Shown piece after piece: positions 1 to 7,634 of a stretch of 11,318 bases of DNA. The stretch comes from Quadrisphaera sp. (GTDB lineage Bacteria; Actinomycetota; Actinomycetes; Actinomycetales; Quadrisphaeraceae): assembly GCA_029258695.1 (NCBI GenBank), contig JARIBR010000277.1, forward strand, positions 1 to 11,318. Reading direction: 5' to 3'. Positions within the stretch are counted from its first letter, which is position 1; every line of letters starts with the position of its first letter. The position numbers and the translations under genes were made by a program. The notes under the pieces were generated by a model. That model saw only the letters and a list, made by a program, of their open reading frames with translations. It ran no database searches and was not told the DNA's origin.

Positions 1-1059
1 CGGCGCCTCCAGGCGGGCGCGAAGACGGCAGACGTCCGTCGTGACGGCGCCACGGCGGCCGTCGTCGACGTCGACCTGGAGGTGGAGCCCGGAGAGATCT
101 TCGTGGTCATGGGCCTCTCCGGCTCGGGCAAGTCGACGCTGATCCGCATGCTCAACGGGCTGCTCACCCCTACCGCGGGGAGCGTCCACGTCGGCGACGA
201 GGACCTCACCCGCCTCGACGAGGACGGGTTGCGCCGGGTGCGCCAGGAGCGCCTGAGCATGGTGTTCCAGCACTTCGCGCTCCTGCCGCACCGCACCGTG
301 CTCGACAACGCCGCCTACGCCCTGGAGATCCGCGGCGTGGACCGCGCCGAGCGGCGCGAGCGCGCCGGTGAGGCCCTGGACATGGTGGGGCTCGCCGGCA
401 ACGCCGACTCCCGTCCCGGTGAGCTCTCCGGCGGGATGCAGCAGCGCGTCGGGCTGGCGCGCGCCCTGGCCTCGGGCACCGACATCATGCTCATGGACGA
501 GGCGTTCAGCGCCCTCGACCCGCTCATCCGCCGGGAGATGCAGGACCAGCTCAAGGAGCTGCAGACCTCCCTGCAGCGCACCATCGTCTTCATCACGCAC
601 GACCTCAACGAGGCCATGCGCCTCGGCGACCAGGTGATGATCATGCGGGAGGGTCGTGTGGTGCAGAGCGGGACGCCCACGGACATCCTGCGCTCGCCTG
701 GCGACGAGTACGTCACCCGCTTCCTCGCCGACGTCGACCGCGGCCGGGTGTTCACCGCCGCCGACGTCATGACCCCCGGGCGCCCGGACGACGCGGACCT
801 CGGCGGCTGGGTCAGCGTCGACCGCTCGACACCGCTGGCGGACCTGCTGCGGCCCGCCGCGGAGAGCGGGCGACCCGTCCTGGTGACGGGCGACGGCGAC
901 CGCGTCGAGGGCGTCGTCACCCAGGCCGCCATGCTCTCCGCCCTCAGCGGCACGGAGAACGGGCCGGGCGAGCAGCGCGGCTCGAGCGCGCAGACCGCCC
1001 CGCCCGCCGGCTCGTCACCCGCCCCCGCTCCTCACCGGAAGGAGGTCGTCCGTGGCTGA
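1..1059 (+). CDS. proV: Glycine betaine/proline ABC transporter ATP-binding protein (ProV/OpuAA type), 5' truncated by window edge
   Basis: This is the ATPase subunit that drives import of compatible solutes such as glycine betaine or proline, on the inner face of the membrane with the ProW permease. The reading frame is open from base 1, and the residues before the GTG at 82 already look like the ProV N-terminal region, so the true start lies left of the window and 352 residues are visible. All ABC motifs are present in order: Walker A GLSGSGKST (112-138), a Q-loop in MVFQHF, signature LSGGMQQR (424-447), Walker B DIMLMDEA (from 481) and the switch histidine in ITHD (592-603). GLSGSGKST with the surrounding 'EIFVVMG' is typical of the OpuAA/ProV family. 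A C-terminal stretch (VMTPG through VVTQAAMLSAL, about 766-945) resembles a single degenerate CBS-like module, followed by a low-complexity Pro/Ala/Ser tail. It overlaps proW by 8 bases. Confidence 0.93.
   Translation, partial: RRLQAGAKTADVRRDGATAAVVDVDLEVEPGEIFVVMGLSGSGKSTLIRMLNGLLTPTAGSVHVGDEDLTRLDEDGLRRVRQERLSMVFQHFALLPHRTVLDNAAYALEIRGVDRAERRERAGEALDMVGLAGNADSRPGELSGGMQQRVGLARALASGTDIMLMDEAFSALDPLIRREMQDQLKELQTSLQRTIVFITHDLNEAMRLGDQVMIMREGRVVQSGTPTDILRSPGDEYVTRFLADVDRGRVFTAADVMTPGRPDDADLGGWVSVDRSTPLADLLRPAAESGRPVLVTGDGDRVEGVVTQAAMLSALSGTENGPGEQRGSSAQTAPPAGSSPAPAPHRKEVVRG
1039..1045 (+). promoter_or_regulatory. Ribosome binding site of proW
   Basis: AAGGAGG lies 6 bases before the GTG at 1052, inside the 3' end of proV. 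It is a near-perfect Shine-Dalgarno sequence and fixes the proW start, indicating translation coupled to proV. Confidence 0.85.
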
Positions 1060-2077
1060 CGGCACCCGCCTGCTCCCGCTGCCCCGGGTCCCCGTGGGCG
1101 AGGCCGTCGCCGACGCCGTCGACTGGGTCAACGACGTCGCCGGGCCGGCGCTCGACGTCTTCGCCGACGCGCTGTCCGTGGTGGTCGACGGCTTCACCGC
1201 CGCGCTGCTCTTCCTCCCGCCCATCGTCATGGTGGTGCTGCTCGGCCTGCTGGGTCTCGTGATCCGGTCGGTGCGCTTCGGCGTCCTGTCGACCGTCGCC
1301 CTGCTGCTCATCGTGAGCATGGAGCTGTGGGCGGCGGCCATGCAGCTGCTGGCGGTGATCCTCCTCGCGACCGTGGTCGCCGCCGTGATCGCGATCCCGC
1401 TGGGCATCCTCGCCGCACGCAGCCAGGCGGCCAGCGCGGTGACGAAACCGGTGCTCGACTTCATGCAGACGATGCCCGCCTTCGTCTACCTCATCCCCGG
1501 CGTCGCCTTCTTCGGCATCGGCGTCGTCCCGGGCCTGGTGATGACCGTCATCTTCGCCCTGCCCCCCGGCGTGCGGCTCACCGAGCTGGGCATCCGCCAG
1601 GTGGACGCAGAGGTCGTCGAGGCCGGCACCGCCTTCGGGGGCTCGTCGCGTCAGATCCTGCGCGGCATCCAGCTCCCGCTGGCCCTGCCGACGATCATGG
1701 CGGGCATCAACCAGGTCATCATGCTGGCCCTGTCGATGGCCGTCATCGCCGGGTTCATCGGCGCTCCGGGGCTCGGGAAGAGCGTCGTCGAGTCGATCGC
1801 GAGCCTGCGCCTGGGTCTCGGCTTCGAGGCGGGCATCTCGGTGGTCATCCTCGCGATCTACCTCGACCGGCTCACCTCGTCCTTCGGCACGGCGGGCGCG
1901 GTGAGCGGACGCCTGGGCCGGTTCCGGTCCATGGTGGGCCGCGGGGGGTCGACGACGACCACCGTCGAGGCGAGCGGTGGGAGCTCCGACCACACCGGGT
2001 CCACCCAGGACGGCGAGGACACCGCCGGCGCGCAGCCGAGCCGTCCTGCCGGCGGCGCCACGGCGGCCGCTCGCTAG
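1052..2077 (+). CDS. proW: Glycine betaine/proline ABC transporter permease (ProW/OpuAB type)
   Basis: This is the membrane permease of the compatible-solute importer, a BPD_transp_1-type protein. Of its 341 residues, the N-terminal ~45 are soluble, followed by hydrophobic segments: FLPPIVMVVLLGLLGLVI, then VALLLIVSMELW, then LLAVILLATVVAAVIAIPLG, then further segments ending near AISVVILAIYLDRL-like sequence. The EAA loop that docks on the ATPase is visible as EAGTAFGGSSRQILRGIQLP, followed by LPTIMAGINQ, the typical form for this family. The C-terminal ~70 residues are rich in Gly, Ser, Thr and Ala and look disordered; ProW homologues usually end soon after the last helix, so this tail is an extension. 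The GTG start at 1052 is chosen from the strong AAGGAGG 6 bases upstream. It sits between proV and proX in one operon. Confidence 0.93.
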   Translation: MADGTRLLPLPRVPVGEAVADAVDWVNDVAGPALDVFADALSVVVDGFTAALLFLPPIVMVVLLGLLGLVIRSVRFGVLSTVALLLIVSMELWAAAMQLLAVILLATVVAAVIAIPLGILAARSQAASAVTKPVLDFMQTMPAFVYLIPGVAFFGIGVVPGLVMTVIFALPPGVRLTELGIRQVDAEVVEAGTAFGGSSRQILRGIQLPLALPTIMAGINQVIMLALSMAVIAGFIGAPGLGKSVVESIASLRLGLGFEAGISVVILAIYLDRLTSSFGTAGAVSGRLGRFRSMVGRGGSTTTTVEASGGSSDHTGSTQDGEDTAGAQPSRPAGGATAAAR

Positions 2078-2120
2078 GGCAGAGCGCTGTGGCGGGCGAG
2101 GCACCCGTCGGCCCGCGACC

Positions 2121-2171
2121 GCGAACCACCCGACCCCGCGAACCATCCGACCCCACGAACCACCCGATGCG
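2121..2171 (+). repeat. Three tandem 17-base repeats between proW and proX
   Basis: Three head-to-tail copies occupy 2121-2137, 2138-2154 and 2155-2171. The first is GCGAACCACCCGACCCC, the second differs by one base (CAT for CAC), and the third is more diverged at both ends. They lie in the 137-base gap between proW and proX. No dyad symmetry is obvious within a unit, and I do not assign a function. Confidence 0.85.
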
Positions 2172-2214
2172 GGGCCGCTCCGCCGGAGGGGCCCGCACGA
2201 CGAGAGGACACCCC

Positions 2215-3129
2215 GTGAAGAAGCCCATCACCGGCGCCACGCGACTGGCCGCCGCCGCGATCGTCGCCGGCCTCACCCTGAGCGCCTGCGGCAGCAGCGA
2301 CGAGCCCGCCGAGGCCGGCGGCGAGAGCACGACCGAGGGCGGCGGCACCGTCACCCTCGGGTTCATCCCCTCCTGGACCGACGGTCTGAGCACCGCCTAC
2401 GTCTGGGAGCACGTCCTGGAGGACCAGGGCTACGACGTCGAGATGCAGACCATCAACGACGCCGCGCCCCTCTACGCCGGGCTCGCCCAGGGCGACGTGG
2501 ACGTGTACCCCTCGGCCTGGCCGGAGGTGACCCATGCCCAGTACATGGAGGAGTACGGCGACGATATCGAGGACCTCGGGACCTGGTACGACGGCGCGAA
2601 GCTCACCTTCGCCGTCCCCGAGTACACCGACATCACCTCCATCGAGGACCTCGTGGGCGCCGAGGAGCGGTTCGGCGGGCGCATCGTCGGCATCGAGCCC
2701 GGCGCCGGCCTGACCCGGGCCACCCAGGAGGACGTCATCCCCGGGTACGGCCTGGACGCCTACGAGCTCCAGACGTCCTCGACCACCGCGATGCTCGCCG
2801 AGCTGCAGTCGGCGACGGACGCGCAGGAGGACATCGTCGTCACGCTGTGGCGCCCGTTCTGGGCCAACCAGCAGTTCCCCGTCAAGGACCTCGAGGACCC
2901 CATGGGCGCGCTCGGTGAGGCCGAGGGCCTGCACGAGCTGGCCCGGTCGGGGTTCTCGGACGACATGCCCGACGTCGCCGCGATGATGGCGGACTTCACC
3001 CTCACCGACGAGCAGTACGGCCAGCTGGAGGACATGGTCGTCAACGAGTACGGCGACGGCCAGGAGGCCGAGGCGGTCGACGCCTTCTTCGAGGCCAACC
3101 CCGACGTCCTGAGCTCGATCACGGGCTGA
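2215..3129 (+). CDS. proX: Glycine betaine/proline ABC transporter substrate-binding lipoprotein (ProX/OpuAC type)
   Basis: This is the extracytoplasmic receptor that captures the solute and passes it to ProW. The protein has 304 residues. The N-terminus is a lipoprotein signal peptide: a KK start, a hydrophobic run and the lipobox LSAC with the lipidated Cys at about residue 25. A Ser/Gly/Glu-rich linker follows. The mature part has OpuAC-family features: GFIPSWTDG, a DVDVYPSAWPEV motif, IVGIEPGAGL and VVTLWRPFWANQ. The several Trp/Tyr residues in these motifs are of the kind that form the cation-binding aromatic box in this family; that assignment is an inference here. The GTG start is supported by GAGAGGA 6 bases upstream (2202-2208). 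The gene follows proW by 137 bases and is followed by strong hairpins. Confidence 0.93.
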   Translation: MKKPITGATRLAAAAIVAGLTLSACGSSDEPAEAGGESTTEGGGTVTLGFIPSWTDGLSTAYVWEHVLEDQGYDVEMQTINDAAPLYAGLAQGDVDVYPSAWPEVTHAQYMEEYGDDIEDLGTWYDGAKLTFAVPEYTDITSIEDLVGAEERFGGRIVGIEPGAGLTRATQEDVIPGYGLDAYELQTSSTTAMLAELQSATDAQEDIVVTLWRPFWANQQFPVKDLEDPMGALGEAEGLHELARSGFSDDMPDVAAMMADFTLTDEQYGQLEDMVVNEYGDGQEAEAVDAFFEANPDVLSSITG

Positions 3130-3145
3130 GGCCCCGCTCCCACGT

Positions 3146-3185
3146 CGAGGAGGCCCGCACCCCGCGCGGGGTGCGGGCCTCCTCG
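3146..3185. terminator. 40-base perfect palindrome, probable terminator after proX
   Basis: Bases 3146-3165 are exactly complementary in reverse to 3166-3185, giving a 20-base-pair GC-rich stem whose centre is CGCGCG, so the real RNA loop would be about 4 bases. It starts 16 bases after the proX stop. There is no clear T-tract, as is common for actinobacterial terminators. Being symmetric, it could stop transcripts from either direction between the convergent proX and bldD. Confidence 0.75.
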
Positions 3186-3209
3186 GCGCCACCGAGGGCT
3201 CTCGCACGG

Positions 3210-3246
3210 CGGGCCCCGACACCTCACGCGGAGGTGTCGGGGCCCG
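3210..3246. terminator. Second perfect hairpin, probable terminator after bldD
   Basis: A 16-base arm at 3210-3225 (CGGGCCCCGACACCTC) pairs perfectly with 3231-3246 around a 5-base loop. It lies 31 bases past the bldD stop on the minus strand and between two convergent genes, so it most likely ends the bldD transcript and backs up the first hairpin for proX. There is no T-tract. Confidence 0.75.
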
Positions 3247-3277
3247 TCAACTCGACCTGGTGACCGGTCGGGTCAGC

Positions 3278-3793
3278 TCAGCTCAGCTCGCCGTGGGGGC
3301 GCACCGCGCGGCGCGCCTCGGACGAGAGCACACCCCACCCGATGAGCTCCTCGGCGAGGTCGCTGGGCGGCAGGTCGTAGATGACCGCCAACGCCCGCAG
3401 ATCGTCCGCGCGGATCGAGAGGATCTTGCCGTTGTAGTCCCCGCGCTGGCTCTGGATGGTCTGGGCGTAGCGCGCCAGGGGGCCCGCCTTCTCGCTCGGC
3501 ACCGACTGCAGGCGCTCGAGGTCGAGCACCAGCTTCGGCGGCGGCTCGGCGTGCCCCGCGGGGCCCGAGTCGGGCAGCAGCGCGGAGACCGGCACCCCGT
3601 AGAAGTCGGCGATCTCGGCGAGCCGCTGGACGGTCACGGCCCGGTCACCGCGCTCGTACGAGCCGACGACCACCGCCTTCCACTGCCCGCCGCTGCGCTG
3701 CTCGACGCCCTGCAGGCTCAGCCCCTGCTGCGTGCGGATCGCCCTCAGGCGACCTCCCAGCGCTTTCGCGTAGCTTGAGTTCTCCTCTGCCAC
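3278..3793 (-). CDS. bldD: BldD-like XRE-family transcriptional regulator, c-di-GMP responsive
   Basis: This is a homologue of BldD, the actinobacterial master regulator that represses developmental genes when bound to c-di-GMP. The protein has 171 residues from the start chosen here; S. coelicolor BldD is about the same size. The N-terminal HTH is recognisable (LRAIRTQQGLSL, WKAVVVGSYERGDRAVTVQ, LAEIADFYGVPV), followed by the conserved PPPKLVLDLERL linker. The C-terminal domain keeps the RGD-x8-RxxD c-di-GMP signature (R117-G118-D119, R128, D131). The GTG at 3793 is preferred over the longer in-frame starts at 3817 and 3847 because AGGAGAGGAA precedes it at proper spacing and homology begins there. 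The neighbourhood bldD / divergent pyr operon matches Streptomyces. It may be autoregulated; see the candidate sites upstream. Confidence 0.93.
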   Translation of the reverse strand: MAEENSSYAKALGGRLRAIRTQQGLSLQGVEQRSGGQWKAVVVGSYERGDRAVTVQRLAEIADFYGVPVSALLPDSGPAGHAEPPPKLVLDLERLQSVPSEKAGPLARYAQTIQSQRGDYNGKILSIRADDLRALAVIYDLPPSDLAEELIGWGVLSSEARRAVRPHGELS

Positions 3794-3798
3794 GACAC

Positions 3799-3808
3799 TT
3801 CCTCTCCT
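3799..3808 (-). promoter_or_regulatory. Ribosome binding site deciding the bldD start
   Basis: Read on the minus strand, AGGAGAGGAA sits just ahead of the GTG at 3793, with 6 bases from the end of GGA to the start codon. This supports the 171-residue form and argues against starts further upstream, which would place this site inside the gene. Confidence 0.75.
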
Positions 3809-3868
3809 GCTCTGCATCCTGCCTCCGGCCCGCCGGCGGGGTTTCACCGGAGGTGCTCCAGGAGAGAG

Positions 3869-3978
3869 TCACGGTCCGTCACGATATTGGCAAGCCTACT
3901 GCCGCGCACGGGCGTAGATCGTCACCACCAGTGGCGCGCCACCACCATGAGTGACAACAGAGGGTGACCACTCATCAT
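3869..3978. promoter_or_regulatory. bldD-pyrR divergent control region with candidate BldD half-sites and weak promoter matches
   Basis: Bases 3794-4068 hold no gene. Visible elements include a direct repeat GTCAC-N5-GTCAC at 3869-3883. A palindrome TGGCGCGCCA lies near 3931-3940. An inverted repeat ATGAGTG (3947-3953) / CACTCAT (3969-3975) has a 15-base spacer containing two GTGAC copies (3951-3955 and 3964-3968). On the minus strand the same stretch reads AGTGG directly followed by TCACC, resembling the AGTGA/TCACC half-sites reported for BldD targets. GTGACA at 3951-3956 with CATCAT at 3973-3978 (16-base spacing) is a poor but possible sigma-70-type promoter for pyrR. BldD is known to repress its own gene in Streptomyces, so an operator here is reasonable, but it is not demonstrated. 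Confidence 0.35.
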
Positions 3979-4068
3979 AGGCCGACGCCACCGCTCCGCG
4001 TCGACCGAGGGCTGCGCGAGGGAGGCGTCGTCATGGGCCCCGGCGCTGCGCTAGCGTGCGTCGCGTCG

Positions 4069-4103
4069 TCCTTCAACCTCCGTCCCGTGAGGCGGGGAAG
4101 GAG
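4069..4103 (+). promoter_or_regulatory. PyrR-type RNA-binding hairpin overlapping the pyrR ribosome binding site
   Basis: The stem TCCTTC (4069-4074) / GAAGGA (4097-4102) encloses a one-sided internal bulge and an inner stem CCCG (4084-4087) / CGGG (4093-4096) with terminal loop TGAGG. The GUGAGGC-GGG-AAGG arrangement resembles PyrR-binding loops of actinobacterial pyr leaders. AAGGAG at 4098-4103 is both the 3' strand of the hairpin and the best Shine-Dalgarno sequence for pyrR. PyrR bound with UMP would therefore be expected to block translation, the mode described for mycobacterial PyrR, rather than to control attenuation. I see no obvious terminator/antiterminator pair. Confidence 0.65.
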
Positions 4104-4127
4104 CCCACCATCACCGGTCCCTCAGCC

Positions 4128-4796
4128 GTGCCCGCCTCCCGTGAGGTCCTCGGGGGCGACGACGTCTCCCGAGCCCTGACGCGCATCGCGCACGAGATCC
4201 TCGAGCGCAACCACGGGCCCTCTGGTCTCCTCCTCCTCGGCATCCCTCGTCGGGGGGTCCCGCTCGCCGGCCGGCTGGGTCGGCGTCTCGCCGACATCGA
4301 GCCCGCCCTGCGCGGCGGTGACGGGCTCGAGCAGGGCACCCTGCCGGACCTGGTCGGCTCCCTCGACGTCACCCTCCACCGTGACGACCTCCGCGCTCAT
4401 CCCGCACGCCCGCCGTCACCCACGCAGGTCCCGCCCTCGGGCATCGACGACCGCGTGGTCGTCCTCGTCGACGACGTGCTGAGCTCCGGGCGCACCGTCC
4501 GTGCAGCCCTGGACGCCCTGTCCGACCTCGGGCGCCCGCGAGCGGTGCGCCTGGCGGTGCTCGTGGACCGGGGGCACCGCGAGCTGCCGATCCGCGCGGA
4601 CCACGTGGGCAAGAACCTCCCGACGTCGGCGGCGGAGCGGGTGAGCGTCCTGCTCACCGAGACCGACGGACGCGATGCCGTGCTCATCGAGCCGTCGTCG
4701 TCAGCCGCGCCCACCGCCGCAGCGCCGGACGCGGGGCCCGGCGGGAGCACCGTCGCGGGGACCGGCTCGGACGCGGAGCCGGAGCACCTCTCGTGA
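4128..4796 (+). CDS. pyrR: Bifunctional pyr operon regulator / uracil phosphoribosyltransferase PyrR
   Basis: PyrR senses UMP and PRPP, binds pyr mRNA leaders, and often has uracil phosphoribosyltransferase activity. Family features: [45 protein letters not shown], the PRPP loop [22 protein letters not shown], then [24 protein letters not shown]. The C-terminus extends about 35 residues past the usual end as an Ala/Pro/Gly-rich tail. The start is uncertain. GTG at 4128 is the nearest standard start before the conserved region but lies 24 bases after AAGGAG. GTG at 4056 would put the regulatory hairpin inside the gene. An ATC at 4110 is in frame and 6 bases after the ribosome binding site, so a non-canonical start is possible. 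The stop overlaps pyrB as GTGA, and it is the first gene of the pyr operon. Confidence 0.92.
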   Translation: MPASREVLGGDDVSRALTRIAHEILERNHGPSGLLLLGIPRRGVPLAGRLGRRLADIEPALRGGDGLEQGTLPDLVGSLDVTLHRDDLRAHPARPPSPTQVPPSGIDDRVVVLVDDVLSSGRTVRAALDALSDLGRPRAVRLAVLVDRGHRELPIRADHVGKNLPTSAAERVSVLLTETDGRDAVLIEPSSSAAPTAAAPDAGPGGSTVAGTGSDAEPEHLS

Positions 4797-5740
4797 AGCA
4801 CCTGCTCTCCGCGGGGGACCTCACGGCGGCGGAGGCGGTCGAGCTGCTCGACGTCGCCGAGCAGATGGCCGCGACCTCGGGGCGTCAGATCAACAAGCTC
4901 CCCGCGCTGCGCGGGCGCACCGTGGTCAACCTCTTCTACGAGGACTCCACGCGCACCCGCATCTCCTTCGAGGCCGCCGCGAAGCGGCTGTCCGCCGACG
5001 TCATCACGTTCTCGGCCAAGGGCTCGTCGGTCTCCAAGGGGGAGTCGCTCAAGGACACCGCGCTCACCCTCGCCGCGATCGGCGCCGATGCCGTGGTGGT
5101 GCGCCACCCCGCGTCCGGCGCCGCGCACCGCCTGGCCACCGCCGGCTGGATCGACGCGAGGGTGCTCAACGCGGGCGACGGGACCCACGAGCATCCCACG
5201 CAGGCCCTGCTCGACGCCTTCACGCTCCGCCGCGCGCTCGCCGGACCCACGGGCGACCTCGCCGGGACCCGCGTGGTCATCGTCGGCGACGTGCTCCACA
5301 GCCGCGTGGCACGCTCCAACGTCCTGCTGCTGGCGACCCTCGGCGCGCGGGTCACGCTCGTCGCCCCGCCGACCCTGCTGCCCGTGGGCGTCGCGTCCTG
5401 GCCGTGCGAGGTCTCCACCGACCTCGACGCCGTCCTCGCCGGCGAGCAGGGCCCGATCGACGCGGTGATGGTCCTGCGCGTCCAGCTCGAGCGGATGCAG
5501 GCCTCATTCTTCCCCTCAGCGCGGGAGTACACGCGCCGCTACGGCGTGGACGCCACCCGCCTCGCCGCCCTGGCGCCCCACGCGGTGCTCCTGCACCCCG
5601 GCCCGATGAACCGCGGCCTGGAGATCAGCGCGGAGGCCGCCGACGGGCCGCGGTCGCGGATCGTCGAGCAGGTCGCCAACGGCGTGGCCACGCGCATGGC
5701 CGCGCTCTACCTCATGCTCGCCGGATCGGAGACCCCATGA
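4793..5740 (+). CDS. pyrB: Aspartate carbamoyltransferase catalytic subunit
   Basis: This enzyme condenses carbamoyl phosphate with aspartate to give N-carbamoyl-aspartate, the committed step of de novo pyrimidine synthesis in the cytoplasm. The protein has 315 residues, a normal length. Carbamoyl phosphate binding residues are seen in [13 protein letters not shown] (STRTR at 52-56), with the active-site Ser/Lys in SSVSKGES (S81, K82), [10 protein letters not shown] (H134) and LHPGPMNRG near the C-terminus. No pyrI regulatory subunit is present in the window. The GTG start at 4793 overlaps the pyrR stop by 4 bases and has GGAG at 4781-4784. The stop overlaps pyrC as ATGA, so these genes are translationally coupled. 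Confidence 0.97.
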   Translation: MKHLLSAGDLTAAEAVELLDVAEQMAATSGRQINKLPALRGRTVVNLFYEDSTRTRISFEAAAKRLSADVITFSAKGSSVSKGESLKDTALTLAAIGADAVVVRHPASGAAHRLATAGWIDARVLNAGDGTHEHPTQALLDAFTLRRALAGPTGDLAGTRVVIVGDVLHSRVARSNVLLLATLGARVTLVAPPTLLPVGVASWPCEVSTDLDAVLAGEQGPIDAVMVLRVQLERMQASFFPSAREYTRRYGVDATRLAALAPHAVLLHPGPMNRGLEISAEAADGPRSRIVEQVANGVATRMAALYLMLAGSETP

Positions 5741-7107
5741 CCGCCCTCGTCCTGCGCGACGTCGCCCCCCTCGGCGGGCAGCACGCCGACCTCGTCGTCG
5801 TCGACGGCGCGATCGACGCGCTGCTGCCGGCCGGCGGCGCCGACGCCGACGTGCTGGCGACCCTGCGCGCGAACCACGGCGACGTCACGGAGGTCGACGG
5901 CGCGGGCCTGGTCGCCCTCCCCGGCCTGGTCGACCTGCACACCCACCTGCGCGAGCCCGGCCGCGAGGACGCCGAGACGGTCCTCACCGGGTCGCGGGCC
6001 GCGGCGCGCGGCGGGTTCACCGCCGTGCACGCCATGGCGAACACCGAGCCGGTCGCCGACACCGCCGGCGTCGTCGAGCAGGTCTGGCGCCTGGGGCGTG
6101 AGGCCGGGTGGACCGAGGTGCGCCCGGTCGGCGCCGTCACCCTGGGGCTGGGGGGCGCGCAGCTCGCCGAGCTGGGCGCCATGGCCGACTCCGTCGCCGG
6201 GGTGCGCGTGTTCTCCGACGACGGCCGCTGCGTCGACGACGCGCTGGTGATGCGCCGCGCCCTGGAGTACGTCAGGGCCTTCGACGGCGTCATCGCCCAG
6301 CATGCGCAGGAGCCGCGCCTGACCGACGGCGCGCAGATGCACGAGGGCACCGTCTCCTCCGTCCTCGGGCTGCGGGGCTGGCCGGCGGTCGCCGAGGAGG
6401 CGATCATCGCCCGCGACATGCTGCTCGCCGACCACGTCGGCTCCCGCCTGCACGTCTGCCACGTCTCCACCGCCGGGTCCGTCGAGCTGATCCGGTGGGG
6501 CAAGCAGCGCGGCGTCGCGGTGACCGCGGAGGTGACCCCGCACCACCTCGTGCTCGACCACGAGCGCGTCCGCGGCTACGACCCCCTGTACAAGGTGAAC
6601 CCCCCGCTGCGCACCCCCGACGACGTCGCGGCGCTGCGCGAGGGGGTCGCCGACGGGACCATCGACGTCATCGCCACCGACCACGCCCCCCACCCGCTGG
6701 AGGCCAAGGAGGGGGAGTGGGCCGGAGCCGCGATGGGCATGACGGGGCTCGAGACCGCGCTGTCGGTGGCCATCAGCGCCCTCGTCGAGCCGGGCCACCT
6801 CGACTGGGCCGGCCTGGCGCGCGTGATGTCGAGCGCGCCGGCGGCCATCGGCCGCGTCGGGGGCCAGGGCGAGGCGCTGGAGCCCGGCGCCCGCGCGAAC
6901 CTCGTCGTGCTCGACCCCAGCGCCCGCACCGTCGTCGACCCCTCGGAGCACGCCAGCCGCGGGCGCAACAGCCCCTTCGCCGGCACGGTGCTGCCCGGCG
7001 CGGTCGTCGCGACGGTGCTCGGCGGGCACCCCGTGGTGCTCGGCGGCCGGCTGGCGACGCCCCGACCGGCGGGCCTCGAGCACGGCGGACCGGGCGGCGC
7101 CCGGTGA
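5737..7107 (+). CDS. pyrC: Dihydroorotase, class I
   Basis: This metal-dependent amidohydrolase cyclises carbamoyl-aspartate to dihydroorotate. The protein has 456 residues. Metal ligands and substrate residues are visible: [10 protein letters not shown] (H68, H70, R72), a QH motif in [22 protein letters not shown], and ATDHAPH with the catalytic Asp at about 315. The FSDDG motif in place of a carboxylated-lysine motif fits the class I (PyrC/AllB-like, long) form common in actinobacteria. The ATG at 5737 has GGAG at 5728-5731 and overlaps the pyrB stop by 4 bases. The next gene overlaps its stop by 4 bases. Confidence 0.97.
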   Translation: MTALVLRDVAPLGGQHADLVVVDGAIDALLPAGGADADVLATLRANHGDVTEVDGAGLVALPGLVDLHTHLREPGREDAETVLTGSRAAARGGFTAVHAMANTEPVADTAGVVEQVWRLGREAGWTEVRPVGAVTLGLGGAQLAELGAMADSVAGVRVFSDDGRCVDDALVMRRALEYVRAFDGVIAQHAQEPRLTDGAQMHEGTVSSVLGLRGWPAVAEEAIIARDMLLADHVGSRLHVCHVSTAGSVELIRWGKQRGVAVTAEVTPHHLVLDHERVRGYDPLYKVNPPLRTPDDVAALREGVADGTIDVIATDHAPHPLEAKEGEWAGAAMGMTGLETALSVAISALVEPGHLDWAGLARVMSSAPAAIGRVGGQGEALEPGARANLVVLDPSARTVVDPSEHASRGRNSPFAGTVLPGAVVATVLGGHPVVLGGRLATPRPAGLEHGGPGGAR

Positions 7108-7634
7108 GCGAGGACGCCCTGCGGATCCTCTACGGGTCCCTCCTGCTGGTGCTCGTGCCGGTCGTCTGGGCGCTCATGGCGCGCTCGTGGCGCCGCCGCC
7201 GCGCCGCGGGAGAGGCCGTCGAGGGCGGGCTGCCCGAGCCGCTGAGCCCGGGTGACCCGGCGCCGGGGGAGGAGCTCGCGGAGGCCGTGTACGTCTCGAC
7301 CGTGCCCGCGGGCCGCTCCTTCGAGCGGGTCGCCGCGCACGGCCTCGGGGCGCGCAGCGGCGCCGGGGTGGGCGTGGTCGGCGGCGCGGTGGTCATCCGG
7401 CGTGACGGCGCGCGCTCGCTGCTGCTGCCGGGCACGGACGTGATCGGCGCGCAGCGCCGGCGCGGGCAGGTCGGGAAGGTCGTCGCCGGAAGAGGAGGGC
7501 TCGTGGTCATCACCTGGAGGCTGGGGGGCGAGGACGTGGACACCGCGCTGCACCTGCGCGACCCCCGCGACGCGGACGACCTCGTCGCCGCCGTGGACGG
7601 GCTCACCGGGACCACCGGGTCGGTGGCGTCGTGA
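7104..7634 (+). CDS. Conserved actinobacterial membrane-anchored PH-like protein of the pyr operon
   Basis: This 176-residue protein has one N-terminal membrane segment ([19 protein letters not shown], residues about 8-26), then a basic RSWRRRRA stop-transfer. This predicts a cytoplasmic soluble domain. That domain (about 60-170) alternates short hydrophobic strands ([39 protein letters not shown]) and ends in a helix ([12 protein letters not shown]), as in the PH-like domains annotated in the gene at this place in other actinobacteria (between pyrC and carA, as in Streptomyces). Its biochemical role is unknown. It overlaps pyrC and carA by 4 bases each (GTGA), so it is firmly part of the operon. 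The ribosome binding site is weak, consistent with coupling. Confidence 0.8.
   Translation: MSEDALRILYGSLLLVLVPVVWALMARSWRRRRAAGEAVEGGLPEPLSPGDPAPGEELAEAVYVSTVPAGRSFERVAAHGLGARSGAGVGVVGGAVVIRRDGARSLLLPGTDVIGAQRRRGQVGKVVAGRGGLVVITWRLGGEDVDTALHLRDPRDADDLVAAVDGLTGTTGSVAS

Noticed and set aside
944..2146. 400-residue minus-strand reading frame opposite proW
   Set aside because: It is rich in Arg, Gly, Asp and His with no motif, typical of the antisense of a high-GC gene; proW on the other strand has clear family motifs.
3794..3847. Longer bldD start at 3847 or 3817
   Set aside because: The extra Arg-rich residues have no counterpart in BldD, and the ribosome binding site lies inside the extension, pointing to GTG 3793.
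4675..7107. Long 810-residue frame starting inside pyrR and running into pyrC
   Set aside because: The first 350 residues are an out-of-frame reading across pyrB. Only the part from 5737 is a real gene, with its own ATG and ribosome binding site.
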